64,000 nucleotides of DNA from Anaeromusa acidaminophila DSM 3853 (GTDB taxonomy: Bacteria; Bacillota; Negativicutes; Anaeromusales; Anaeromusaceae): assembly GCF_000374545.1 (NCBI RefSeq), contig NZ_KB894582.1:186001-250000 (forward strand). The letters run 5' to 3'. The notes under the pieces were generated by a model. It was not told the origin of the DNA. It did no database searches and saw only the letters and a list, made by a program, of their open reading frames with translations. Both the position numbers and the translations under genes were made by a program. Within the stretch, counting starts at the first letter, position 1; every line of letters begins with the position of its first letter. This document shows positions 14,021 to 21,943 of this stretch, one piece after another.

Positions 14021-15742
14021 ATGTTTTATCGAATTAACATGAGTGACTTGTCGGTTAAGGAAGACGCAGGGGAGCAGTATGCGGGGCTGGGCGGGCGCGC
14101 CTTGAGTTCGCGCCTGGTGGAAACGGAAGTGGAACCGACGGCGCATCCTTTGGGTGAGAAGAACAAGCTGGTTTTTGTCAGCAGTCTGCTTTCCGGCACG
14201 GGCGCTCCTAATGGCGGCCGCATGTCCCTTGGCGGCAAGAGCCCTTTGACCGGCGGTATCAAGGAGAGCAATGTCGGCGGCGCCATGGGCACGAAGTTGG
14301 GGCGCTTGGGCGTGAGAGGCATTATTGTGGAAGGCCTGCCGGCTCAGGAAGGAACCTATGTGATTCAAGTTTCCGCCGCCGGCGTGTCTTTGGTGGAGAT
14401 GCCGGAGCTCAAAGGCTTGAATATTTATGATACCGTGGCGAAGCTGCAAGGTAAGTATGGCCCGAAAACGGCTATCGGCTGTATCGGGACAGCGGGAGAA
14501 AAACGGATGGCCGCAGCTTGCGTAGGCTTTACGGATATGGAAGGGGCTCCCACCCGGCAGGCAGGGCGGGGAGGTTTGGGCGCGGTTATGGGCAGCAAAG
14601 GCATTAAAGCCATTGTGGCCGATGACAGCGGCGCCGGGAAAATGGCTTATGTTGATGAAGCGGCTTACCGGGCGGGCGCCAAAAAACTGGCTAACGCCTT
14701 GCTGACCCATCCTGTCACCAGCCAGGCCCTGCCGGCGTACGGTACTGATGTGCTTGTCAATATTTTGAGCGAAGCCGGGGGCTTGCCTACGCGCAATTTC
14801 AGCGAAGGACGCTTTGAAGGCGCCAATGATCTCGGCGGCGAGACCATGGCGGAAACCATTAAGACACGAGGCGGCAAGGTGGGGCATGGCTGTTCCCCTG
14901 GCTGCGTCATTCGCTGTTCCCAGATTTATCATGATAAAGAGGGCAAGGTGCTCACAGGCGGTTTTGAGTATGAGAGCGTCTGGTCCATGGGCGCTAATTT
15001 GGGGATCAATAATTTGGACGATGTGGCTTTGATGAACCGTTTGTGCGATGATTACGGCCTGGATACCATTGATACCGGCGTAGCCTTAGGCGTGCTGATG
15101 GAGGCTGGCCTTTTCACGCCAGGAGACAGCAAAGCGGCGATTTCCCTGATTCACGAAGTGGGGCAGGCGACGCCGTTGGGACGGATTATTGGCGCTGGAG
15201 CGGCGGTAACCGGCAAGGTGTTCGGCATGCGCCGCGTGCCTGTGGTTAAGGGGCAGGCTATTCCCGCCTACGATCCGCGCGCGGTAAAAGGCCAAGGGGT
15301 AACGTACGCCACGACGCCTATGGGCGCCGACCACACGGCTGGCTATGCGGTAGCTACGAATATCCTGAATGTCGGCGGCAAGCTGGACCCGTTGGCGGCG
15401 GAGGGGCAAGTGGATCTGTCGCGGAATTTGCAGATCGCCACGGCCTTTGTAGACAGCACCGGACTGTGTTTGTTTGTGGCCTTTGCCATTTTGGATATTC
15501 CTGCCGGTTTGGAAGGCATTGTAGAAATGTGCAACGCCCGCTACGGCTGGAACAAGAGCGTAGAGGACTATCTGGAAATGGGCAAGCAGGTGTTACGGGA
15601 TGAACGGCATTTCAATAAGCAAGCCGGGATTGCCGAAGGATCCGATGATTTGCCGGATTTCTTCCGTACGGAAAAACTGCCGCCTCATGAGGTGGTTTTT
15701 GATGTGCCCAAGGATGAGTTGAACAAGGTTTTTGATTTTTAA
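14021..15742 (+). CDS. Aldehyde:ferredoxin oxidoreductase family, tungsten enzyme
   Basis: 573 residues. These enzymes oxidise aldehydes to acids with ferredoxin, using a tungsten bis-pterin and one [4Fe-4S] cluster. Seen here: the N-terminal pterin-binding fold (GGRALSS, SGTGAPNGGRMSLGGKSPLTG), the hallmark TRQAGRGGLGAVMGSKGIKAI, three cluster cysteines in CSPGCVIRC and the fourth in DSTGLC. Somewhat shorter than the roughly 605-residue archaeal AOR. Cytosolic. Placement directly among pterin-synthesis and tungstate-transport genes makes tungsten the likely metal. The exact aldehyde substrate is open. A terminator follows the gene. Confidence 0.92.
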   Translation: MFYRINMSDLSVKEDAGEQYAGLGGRALSSRLVETEVEPTAHPLGEKNKLVFVSSLLSGTGAPNGGRMSLGGKSPLTGGIKESNVGGAMGTKLGRLGVRGIIVEGLPAQEGTYVIQVSAAGVSLVEMPELKGLNIYDTVAKLQGKYGPKTAIGCIGTAGEKRMAAACVGFTDMEGAPTRQAGRGGLGAVMGSKGIKAIVADDSGAGKMAYVDEAAYRAGAKKLANALLTHPVTSQALPAYGTDVLVNILSEAGGLPTRNFSEGRFEGANDLGGETMAETIKTRGGKVGHGCSPGCVIRCSQIYHDKEGKVLTGGFEYESVWSMGANLGINNLDDVALMNRLCDDYGLDTIDTGVALGVLMEAGLFTPGDSKAAISLIHEVGQATPLGRIIGAGAAVTGKVFGMRRVPVVKGQAIPAYDPRAVKGQGVTYATTPMGADHTAGYAVATNILNVGGKLDPLAAEGQVDLSRNLQIATAFVDSTGLCLFVAFAILDIPAGLEGIVEMCNARYGWNKSVEDYLEMGKQVLRDERHFNKQAGIAEGSDDLPDFFRTEKLPPHEVVFDVPKDELNKVFDF

Positions 15743-15751
15743 ATAAAACGA

Positions 15752-15793
15752 AAAACAGCCTGGCCGGATGGGTTCCGGCCAGGCCTGTTTTCA
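15752..15793 (+). terminator. Terminator inside the tungsten block, after the oxidoreductase
   Basis: AAAACAG and CCTGGCCGGA pair with TCCGGCCAGG and CTGTTTT; the stem has one extra C. It separates the oxidoreductase from the moeA genes and could lower downstream expression. Confidence 0.82.
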
Positions 15794-15825
15794 AGTTTGT
15801 CTTGGCAAGGGAAATGAGGGATACG

Positions 15826-17079
15826 ATGGAGTTTTTAGCATGCATGGACTGGCAAAAGGCGCAGGAAATGATTGTCCGAGCGGTGACAACCGTGGCGGAA
15901 GAGGAAGGCGTGGAGCTTCTGGCGGCGACAGGGCGCGTTACGGCGGCGGCTATCCTGGCGCAAGAAGATTTGCCTCCCTTTGCCCGTTCTACCGTTGACG
16001 GCTATGCCGTGCGCAGCGCCGACACCTTTGGCGCTAGCGAGGCAGCGGCTGCGCTCTTGGAAGTAGTGGGAGACATACATATGGGCCGAGAGGCGGGCTT
16101 TTCTCTAGAACCGGGACAAGCGGCGGTCATTCCCACCGGCGGCATGCTGCCGATGGGGGCGGATGCCGTAGTGATGCTGGAATATGCCGAACAGCCCGAC
16201 GGGCGGACGCTGCTTGTGCAAAAAAAAGCGGCCCCTAATGAGAATGTGCTGACCAAGGGGGAGGACGTGGCTTGCGGCGCGGTGCTTGTGGAAAAAGGCG
16301 TTCGTCTTGACGCACGGCATATCGGCCTTTTGGCGGCGTGCGGCTGCCAGGAAGTACTGGTGCGCAAACGTCTTAAGGTGGGGCTGATTTCCAGCGGCGA
16401 CGAGTTGGTGGAGATGGGGGTGCAACCAACCGGCGGCCAGGTGCGCGATGTGAATTCCTACGCTCTTAGCGCGCTTTTAAGCGGCTGGGGTTGTGAAGTA
16501 GAGCGTTTTGGCATTATCAAGGATAGCTATGAACAGTTTTGCGAATGCCTGAATCGGGCGGCGGCAACATGCCAATTGGTGCTCATTTCCGGCGGCAGTT
16601 CGGTAGGGGCCAGGGATTTTACCGTGCCTGCTTTACAGGCTGTGGCCAAACCGGGAATTTTATTTCACGGTCTGGCCATTAAGCCGGGGAAGCCGACGAT
16701 CTTTGCCATGGCCCAGGATGTGCCTGTTTTTGGCCTGCCTGGGCATCCGGTGGCCGCCTTTATGGTATGCGGGCAATTAGTAGCGCCCGCCGTGCGGCGT
16801 TTGGGCGGCGAACGCCAAGCCCCCGCTGTCCGCGGCGTGCCGGCGGTGTTATCGCGCAATCTGGCTTCCGCGCCGGGGAGGGATGATTTTATCAGCGTAC
16901 GACTTCTAGCGCAAGACGGAGGCTATGTGGCGGAGCCCATTTTGGGCAAGTCCGGCCTTATCGGCGTCTTGGCTCAGGCTGACGGGGTGTTGCATATTCC
17001 CGCGGCGAAGAGCGGTTTGTATCAAGGAGACCCTGTAATGATCCAGCCGGTAACGGCCGGGACGGAAGGGGGCGCATGA
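15826..17079 (+). CDS. moeA: Molybdopterin molybdenumtransferase MoeA
   Basis: 417 residues from ATG 15826 with GAGGG just upstream; in-frame TTG 15802 and ATG 15814 are less likely starts. MoeA inserts the metal into adenylated pterin. Visible motifs in order: STVDGYAVRSADTF, PTGGMLPMGADAVVM, LISSGDEL, LISGGSSVGARDF, KPGKPTIFA and GLPGHPVAAF, then the C-terminal domain IV. No PBP-like extension, unlike the next gene, so the cell carries two MoeA types side by side. One may serve tungsten and the other molybdenum, as proposed for MoeA pairs in tungsten users; the sequence does not say which. Confidence 0.93.
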   Translation: MEFLACMDWQKAQEMIVRAVTTVAEEEGVELLAATGRVTAAAILAQEDLPPFARSTVDGYAVRSADTFGASEAAAALLEVVGDIHMGREAGFSLEPGQAAVIPTGGMLPMGADAVVMLEYAEQPDGRTLLVQKKAAPNENVLTKGEDVACGAVLVEKGVRLDARHIGLLAACGCQEVLVRKRLKVGLISSGDELVEMGVQPTGGQVRDVNSYALSALLSGWGCEVERFGIIKDSYEQFCECLNRAAATCQLVLISGGSSVGARDFTVPALQAVAKPGILFHGLAIKPGKPTIFAMAQDVPVFGLPGHPVAAFMVCGQLVAPAVRRLGGERQAPAVRGVPAVLSRNLASAPGRDDFISVRLLAQDGGYVAEPILGKSGLIGVLAQADGVLHIPAAKSGLYQGDPVMIQPVTAGTEGGA

Positions 17080-17082
17080 GGC

Positions 17083-19029
17083 GTGGGGAAAAATAAGGCC
17101 TATTTGGACTGCCGTACAAGAGAGCAGGCCCAAGCCTTGTGGCGGGAGCGTCTGAGCGCCTGCGGCTTTTTTGACCAGCTGCCGGCGGAAGAGGTGGCTT
17201 TAGACGAGGCCCTGGGGAGAGTGTCGGCGGTTTCGGTATACGCTGCGCAGTCGGTACCGCATTATAACAGCGCCGCGATGGATGGCATTGCCGTGCGGGC
17301 GGCGGACACCTTTCGCGCGCAGGAAACGGCGCCGGTAACGCTGACCTTGCTTTCCAAGGAGCAGCCTTTTAGCGAAGGCGGCTGTTATGTGGTTGATACC
17401 GGGGATGTGCTGCCGGAAGGAACCAATGCCGTCATTATGGTGGAAGAGGTGCATTTTACCGCAGGGGAAGCGGAAATTATCGCTGCTGCTTCGCCATGGC
17501 AGCATGTGCGCATTATCGGGGAGGACATTGTAGCCAATGAGCTTGTTGTAACAGAACAACAGGTTATCTCACCAGTGGACATAGCGGCTTTATGGGCGGC
17601 GGGACTGGAAACGGCAACTGTGCTTGCAAAGCCGAAAGTGGCGATTTTACCTACCGGGGATGAACTGGTCGCCAGCCGCCAGGAACTGAAGCCTGGCAAT
17701 ATTTTGGACGTTAATTCTCATATGCTGGCTGCGGCGGTGCGGCAATGGGGCGGCGATCCTAGGCGCTACGACATTATCAAAGATCAGCAGGAGGCGCTGG
17801 AGACGGCGGTCCAAGAAGCGCTGCAGGGACACGATATGGTTCTTGTTAATGCAGGCACTTCCGCCGGTACGGAGGATTTTACCTTTGACGTGCTCAGTCG
17901 TCTGGGCGAAGTTTTGGTGCATGGAGTGGCCATCAAGCCAGGCAAGCCCGTGGTGCTGGCAATTTGCGCAGGCAAGCCGGTGGTCGGACTGCCTGGCTAT
18001 CCGGTTTCCGCCATGCTGACGGCGGAGATGTTTGTTAAAGAGGCCCTGCTGGAGCGGCAAAAGCTTCCCTGCGCTGAGACGCCGGAAGAAGAGGCGGTGG
18101 TGGTGCGTCCCTTGGCGTCTACGGTGGGGGTGGAAGAATATGTTCGCGTATCCCTGGGGCAGGTGCAAAGCCGCATCGTGGCAGCGCCTCTCGGCAGGGG
18201 GGCGGGTTTGATTTCTTCGCTGACGCGGGCGCAGGGGCTGATTCGCGTTCCTGAAGGCAGCGCCGGTCTAAATGCCGGTTCGACGGCGGCAGTGCGCAGG
18301 CTGCGGGGCGGCAATGCAGCCCATAGTTTGCTGGCTGTGGGCAGTCATGATTTGTCCCTGGAGCTGCTGGGCATTCACTTGCGGCGGCGCAAAAAAGAGA
18401 TTCATTTGTCTTGCGCCAATGTAGGCAGCACGGGCGGCTTGCTGGCCATTCGCAACAACGAAGCGCATTTGGCGGGCATTCATTTATTGAGCGAGGCTAC
18501 CGGACAATACAATCTGGAGCAGGTACGGGCATATTTGTCGGCTCGCCCCTGGATGCTGGTGCATTTGGCTATGCGCCAGCAGGGGCTGATGGTGGCACCG
18601 GGAAATCCCAAGGCGATCCAGGACCTCCGCTGTTTGACACGGCCGGGAATTACCTTTGTTAATCGTCAGCGCGGGTCCGGCACGCGCATGCTCCTTGATT
18701 ATGAATTGAAGAAGCTGGGCCTTTCCGGGACGGATATCGAGGGCTATGAAAAGGAAGTAGGCACTCATATGACGGTGGCCGCTTCGGTGGCCTCCGGCAC
18801 GGTGGATGTTGGTTTGGGGGTCTTGGCGGCGGCCAAGGCGCTGGGCCTGGAATTTTTGCCGGTGGCGGCGGAGCAATACGACTTGCTGCTCAATTTTGAA
18901 CCGCACGACGAACGCCTGGCCCTGCTGCTGGAGGTGCTGCGTTCGCAGGATTTCCGGGCGGATGTGGAGGCCTTGGGAGGCTATGACCTGAACGGCTCCG
19001 GCGAGATTCTTGGTCAGGGAAACGGTTGA
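17083..19029 (+). CDS. MoeA fused to a periplasmic-binding-protein-like domain
   Basis: 648 residues from GTG, three bases after the first moeA stop. Residues 1-405 are a complete MoeA (AAMDGIAVRAADTF, LPTGDELV, NAGTSAGTEDFTF, KPGKPVVLA, GLPGYPVSAM). Residues about 420-640 are a PBP-like domain of the molybdate-binding type found fused to MoeA or to ModE-like regulators (VGSHDLSLELLG, CANVGSTGGLLAIRNNEAHLAG, NRQRGSGTRMLLDYEL, ASGTVDVGLGV). The domain has no signal peptide, so it works in the cytosol and may bind the oxyanion or deliver metal. Such fusions are known in Clostridia and Archaea. Confidence 0.9.
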   Translation: MGKNKAYLDCRTREQAQALWRERLSACGFFDQLPAEEVALDEALGRVSAVSVYAAQSVPHYNSAAMDGIAVRAADTFRAQETAPVTLTLLSKEQPFSEGGCYVVDTGDVLPEGTNAVIMVEEVHFTAGEAEIIAAASPWQHVRIIGEDIVANELVVTEQQVISPVDIAALWAAGLETATVLAKPKVAILPTGDELVASRQELKPGNILDVNSHMLAAAVRQWGGDPRRYDIIKDQQEALETAVQEALQGHDMVLVNAGTSAGTEDFTFDVLSRLGEVLVHGVAIKPGKPVVLAICAGKPVVGLPGYPVSAMLTAEMFVKEALLERQKLPCAETPEEEAVVVRPLASTVGVEEYVRVSLGQVQSRIVAAPLGRGAGLISSLTRAQGLIRVPEGSAGLNAGSTAAVRRLRGGNAAHSLLAVGSHDLSLELLGIHLRRRKKEIHLSCANVGSTGGLLAIRNNEAHLAGIHLLSEATGQYNLEQVRAYLSARPWMLVHLAMRQQGLMVAPGNPKAIQDLRCLTRPGITFVNRQRGSGTRMLLDYELKKLGLSGTDIEGYEKEVGTHMTVAASVASGTVDVGLGVLAAAKALGLEFLPVAAEQYDLLLNFEPHDERLALLLEVLRSQDFRADVEALGGYDLNGSGEILGQGNG

Positions 19030-19074
19030 GCAGAGAGCAGTAAGCACGTTGGCTGCGTCGAAGGAGGGAAGCGT

Positions 19075-19389
19075 ATGGAAGGATTGATTGAAGTCCGCTT
19101 TTTCATGACGCTGTCCGAATTGGTCAAGAAGCGGCAGTGGGATAATCCGCTGCGCTTGGCCTTGGCGGAGGAGACTACCGGCGTTGCGCTTTTAGCGAAA
19201 TTGGAAATTGAGGCGGCGCAGGTAGAAGCCTTCATGATTAATGGCAAGGCGGTTTCTCCCGGGGAGGCCCGAATTCGGCCGGGGGATCGGGTGGCCTTGC
19301 TGCCGCCGGGGACGCCTGGACCGTATCGGGTGATGCTGGGACTGCGGAAAATGGATAAAGGGGCAAAGGAGGAGGGGCGGTGCAACTAG
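19075..19389 (+). CDS. MoaD/ThiS-like ubiquitin-fold protein without C-terminal Gly-Gly
   Basis: 104 residues; GGAGGGAAGC before ATG. The beta-grasp pattern is clear: FMINGKAVSPGEARIRPGDRVALLPPGTPGP corresponds to the last two strands of MoaD. In sulfur carriers the chain ends in Gly-Gly right after this strand; here it reads GTPGPYRVMLGLRKMDKG and continues with a charged tail, so it cannot be thiocarboxylated as it stands. It overlaps the canonical MoaD gene by 10 bases. Possibly a structural partner or a pterin-chaperone variant for the oxidoreductase; inference. Confidence 0.75.
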   Translation: MEGLIEVRFFMTLSELVKKRQWDNPLRLALAEETTGVALLAKLEIEAAQVEAFMINGKAVSPGEARIRPGDRVALLPPGTPGPYRVMLGLRKMDKGAKEEGRCN

Positions 19390-19619
19390 AAGTTCGGCTG
19401 TTTGCCACTTTGCGGGCGTTTGCGCCGGCAGATGCGGTGGCGGGCGTATTTAGCGCCGACTGTCCAGAGGGTGCGACGGTGGACGATTTGGCGGAGCGTC
19501 TGGGCATCGAAGCCGCAAAGGTGCATATGCGCATGGTCAACGGCGTCGGCGTAGAGGGAACGCACGTCTTGAAGGAACGGGACCGGGTAGGTTTGTTTCC
19601 GCCGGTAGGAGGCGGTTAA
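19380..19619 (+). CDS. moaD: MoaD sulfur carrier
   Basis: 79 residues from GTG with AAGGAGGAGGGG upstream, starting inside the previous gene. Beta-grasp fold (EVRLFATLRAFAP, VHMRMVNGVGVEGTHVLKERDRVGLFPP) with the C-terminus VGGG, giving the Gly-Gly that is adenylated and thiocarboxylated to feed sulfur to molybdopterin synthase. Its stop is directly followed by the start of the E1-like gene, the usual partner. Confidence 0.9.
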   Translation: MQLEVRLFATLRAFAPADAVAGVFSADCPEGATVDDLAERLGIEAAKVHMRMVNGVGVEGTHVLKERDRVGLFPPVGGG

Positions 19620-20363
19620 ATGACGCAAGAGAGAGCGTTGGAGGAACTCAAAGCAGGGCGCATGCCGGAACGGTACTGGCGCAATTTCGGAACCATCGGT
19701 CTCGCGGGGCAGCTTCGTCTGTTGCAGGCGAAGGTGGTTGTTGTGGGCGCTGGCGGTCTGGGGGGCTATGTTTTGGAATGTCTGGCTCGACAGGGTGTGG
19801 GCCAGTTGGTGGTGATTGACGGCGATCATTTTGCGGCGCACAATTTGAATCGGCAGATTTTATGTACTACTGAAAACTTGGGGTGCAGCAAGGCCCAAGA
19901 AGCGGCGCGGCGCCTTGCTGCGGTCAATCCGGAAGTGGAAGTGACGGCAGTGGCGCAGATGCTGACGGCGGACACGGCTCCAGCTTTGTTGGCGGGAGCG
20001 GATGTTGTCGTAGACGCCTTAGATAGTCTGCGGGATCGAAGCATGCTCTTTCAGGCGGCTGCTGCGCTGGGCATTCCCGTGGTGCATGGGGCGATTGCCG
20101 GTTTTACCGGTCAGGTAGCGGCCCTCTTTCCGGAAGATACGTACTTGGCGTCCTTTCTAACGCAAAAAGCGCCGGAGAAAGGAGTGGAAGCGGAACTGGG
20201 CAATCCGGCGGCGACGCCAGCGATGGCGGCGTCCTTGCAAGCCCAAGAGACGGTAAAAATGTTAACAGGTACGGGGAAATGCCTAAGGAATGAAATTCTT
20301 TATTTTGATATGGAGCAAATGGAGTTTATAAAAATTCGTATGCCTCAAGGAGGAACGGTGTGA
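19620..20363 (+). CDS. MoeB/ThiF/HesA-family adenylyltransferase
   Basis: 247 residues. An E1-like enzyme that adenylates the MoaD C-terminus. Nucleotide loop VVVGAGGLGGYVLE near residue 42, arginine in NLNRQIL, and DALDS for the conserved acidic residue. The two CxxC zinc pairs of Escherichia coli MoeB are absent, so HesA/ThiF-like is a safer label than MoeB. ATG directly abuts the moaD stop, and the end overlaps tupA by four bases; the whole run 17083-23010 is almost gap-free and surely one transcript. Confidence 0.88.
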   Translation: MTQERALEELKAGRMPERYWRNFGTIGLAGQLRLLQAKVVVVGAGGLGGYVLECLARQGVGQLVVIDGDHFAAHNLNRQILCTTENLGCSKAQEAARRLAAVNPEVEVTAVAQMLTADTAPALLAGADVVVDALDSLRDRSMLFQAAAALGIPVVHGAIAGFTGQVAALFPEDTYLASFLTQKAPEKGVEAELGNPAATPAMAASLQAQETVKMLTGTGKCLRNEILYFDMEQMEFIKIRMPQGGTV

Positions 20364-21235
20364 TGCGGAAACGTTTATTTTTACTTATGGGATTATTTAT
20401 GTTGGTACTAGCAGTGGTCGGCTGCAGTGGTAAAGAAGCGGCCAAGTCGCAGGAACCGCCAAAACCGGCGAATCCCAATATCATTTTGGCCACCACTACC
20501 AGCACCCAAGACAGCGGCTTGCTGGATGTGCTGCTGCCGGCGTTTGAAAAGAAAACCGGCTACAAAGTAAAAACCGTAGCCGTAGGCACAGGGCAAGCCT
20601 TAGCCCTAGGGGAAAAAGGCGAAGCCGATGTATTGCTGGTACATGCTCCGGCTGCTGAAAAAAAGGTAGTGGCCAGCGGCGCGGCGGTGAATCGCCAGTT
20701 AGTTATGCACAATGATTTTGTCTTGGTTGGGCCTGCTGCAGATGTTGCTAAGATTAAAGCCAAGACAACCCAAGAGGCGCTGCAGGCGATTGCGGAGGCG
20801 AAAGCCGTCTTTGTTTCGCGAGGCGATGATTCGGGAACGCACAAAATGGAAGTGGCGCTTTGGAAAAATGCCGCTCTAAAACCTGTTGCTCCTTGGTATC
20901 AAGAAGCTGGCGCCGGAATGGGGCAGACTCTGAAAATTGCCGATGAAAAAGCCGGTTATACCCTTACGGACCGGGCTACGTATCTGGCGCAAAAGAAAAA
21001 TCTCAAGCTGGAAATCTTGGTGGAAGGCGATGCCAAGCTGCTAAACATTTATCATGTTATGGAAGTCAACAGCGAAAAATTTGCTAAAGCCAACCAGGCT
21101 GGCGCGAAAGCTTTCCGCGAATTCTTACTGTCCACGGAAGGCCAGGCTCTAATTGCTGCGTTCGGCAAAGATAAATACGGTCAGCCCCTGTTCTTTGCCG
21201 ATGGCGGGAAAACCGAAAAAGACTTTGGACTGTAG
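20360..21235 (+). CDS. tupA: Tungstate ABC transporter, substrate-binding lipoprotein TupA
   Basis: 291 residues. Lipobox ending LAVVGC (Cys at about 22) after a signal peptide, so a lipoprotein anchored outside the inner membrane. ATTTSTQDSGLLDVLLPAFEKKTG is the TupA oxyanion-binding signature; DDSGTHKMEVALWKNA and ADEKAGYTLTDRATYL are also typical. TupA binds tungstate with very high selectivity over molybdate. Start is GTG 20360 or ATG 20363; AAGGAGG at 20347 suits both. Follows the E1-like gene with overlap. Confidence 0.93.
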   Translation: MMRKRLFLLMGLFMLVLAVVGCSGKEAAKSQEPPKPANPNIILATTTSTQDSGLLDVLLPAFEKKTGYKVKTVAVGTGQALALGEKGEADVLLVHAPAAEKKVVASGAAVNRQLVMHNDFVLVGPAADVAKIKAKTTQEALQAIAEAKAVFVSRGDDSGTHKMEVALWKNAALKPVAPWYQEAGAGMGQTLKIADEKAGYTLTDRATYLAQKKNLKLEILVEGDAKLLNIYHVMEVNSEKFAKANQAGAKAFREFLLSTEGQALIAAFGKDKYGQPLFFADGGKTEKDFGL

Positions 21236-21244
21236 GCCGGCAGT

Positions 21245-21943
21245 ATGGTTGGCGAGGGAATAACACAGGCGCTTTCCTGGCTGTTGGCGGGGGACCGCGA
21301 AGTGGCGGCGGTGGCGGCTATGACCATCCAAGTGTCCGGCGTCGCCACTTTATGTAGCGTGCTTTTAGGCATTCCCCTAGGGGTGTGGATGGCCTTAAAG
21401 GATTTTCGCGGCAAGCAGATGTGCAGTGCGCTGGTGAATTTCGGCATGGGGTTGCCGCCAGTGGCGGTGGGCCTGTTTGTCAGTCTCTGTTTATGGCGTT
21501 ACGGGCCGCTGGGGGAATGGGAGCTGATGTATACGCCGGCGGCGATGATGATTGCCCAGACCATTATTGCTACGCCCATTGTGGGCGGTCTTAGTTTTGC
21601 CGCCGTTTTGAGCGTGAATCCCAAGCTGCGGCTGCAACTGCTTTCGTTGGGAGCTACTTCCTGGCAAGCCAGCCGACTGCTCATTAAAGAAGCCCGATTG
21701 GGACTCTTGGCGGCGGTAATGGCCGGCTTTGGCCGGGTTATCTCGGAAGTGGGCGCCTCCATGATGGTGGGGGGGAATATCAAGGGGCAAACCCGGGTGT
21801 TGACCACGGCTACGGTGATGGAAGTAGGCAAGGGTAACTATGACACGGCAATCGCTTTTAGCTTGATTTTACTGCTGGGAGCGTTTGGGGTGGTTTTCCT
21901 ATTGACCTGGCTGCAGCATAAGAGGAAGAGTGAGCGGAAATGA
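21245..21943 (+). CDS. tupB: Tungstate ABC transporter permease TupB
   Basis: 232 residues with about five or six membrane helices (for example ATLCSVLLGIPLGVWMAL, LLGAFGVVFLLTWLQ). The cytoplasmic coupling loop is LLSLGATSWQASRLLIKEARLGLLAAVMAGFGRVISEVGAS-like, i.e. the E-A-A-x3-G segment of ABC permeases, with ISEVGASMMVGGNIKG at its end as in TupB. Nine bases after tupA; last four bases overlap tupC. Confidence 0.92.
   Translation: MVGEGITQALSWLLAGDREVAAVAAMTIQVSGVATLCSVLLGIPLGVWMALKDFRGKQMCSALVNFGMGLPPVAVGLFVSLCLWRYGPLGEWELMYTPAAMMIAQTIIATPIVGGLSFAAVLSVNPKLRLQLLSLGATSWQASRLLIKEARLGLLAAVMAGFGRVISEVGASMMVGGNIKGQTRVLTTATVMEVGKGNYDTAIAFSLILLLGAFGVVFLLTWLQHKRKSERK

Noticed and set aside
13901-14932. 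343-codon reverse frame opposite the tungsten oxidoreductase
   Set aside because: The forward strand holds a complete oxidoreductase with all cluster cysteines; the reverse frame is a GC-driven shadow.
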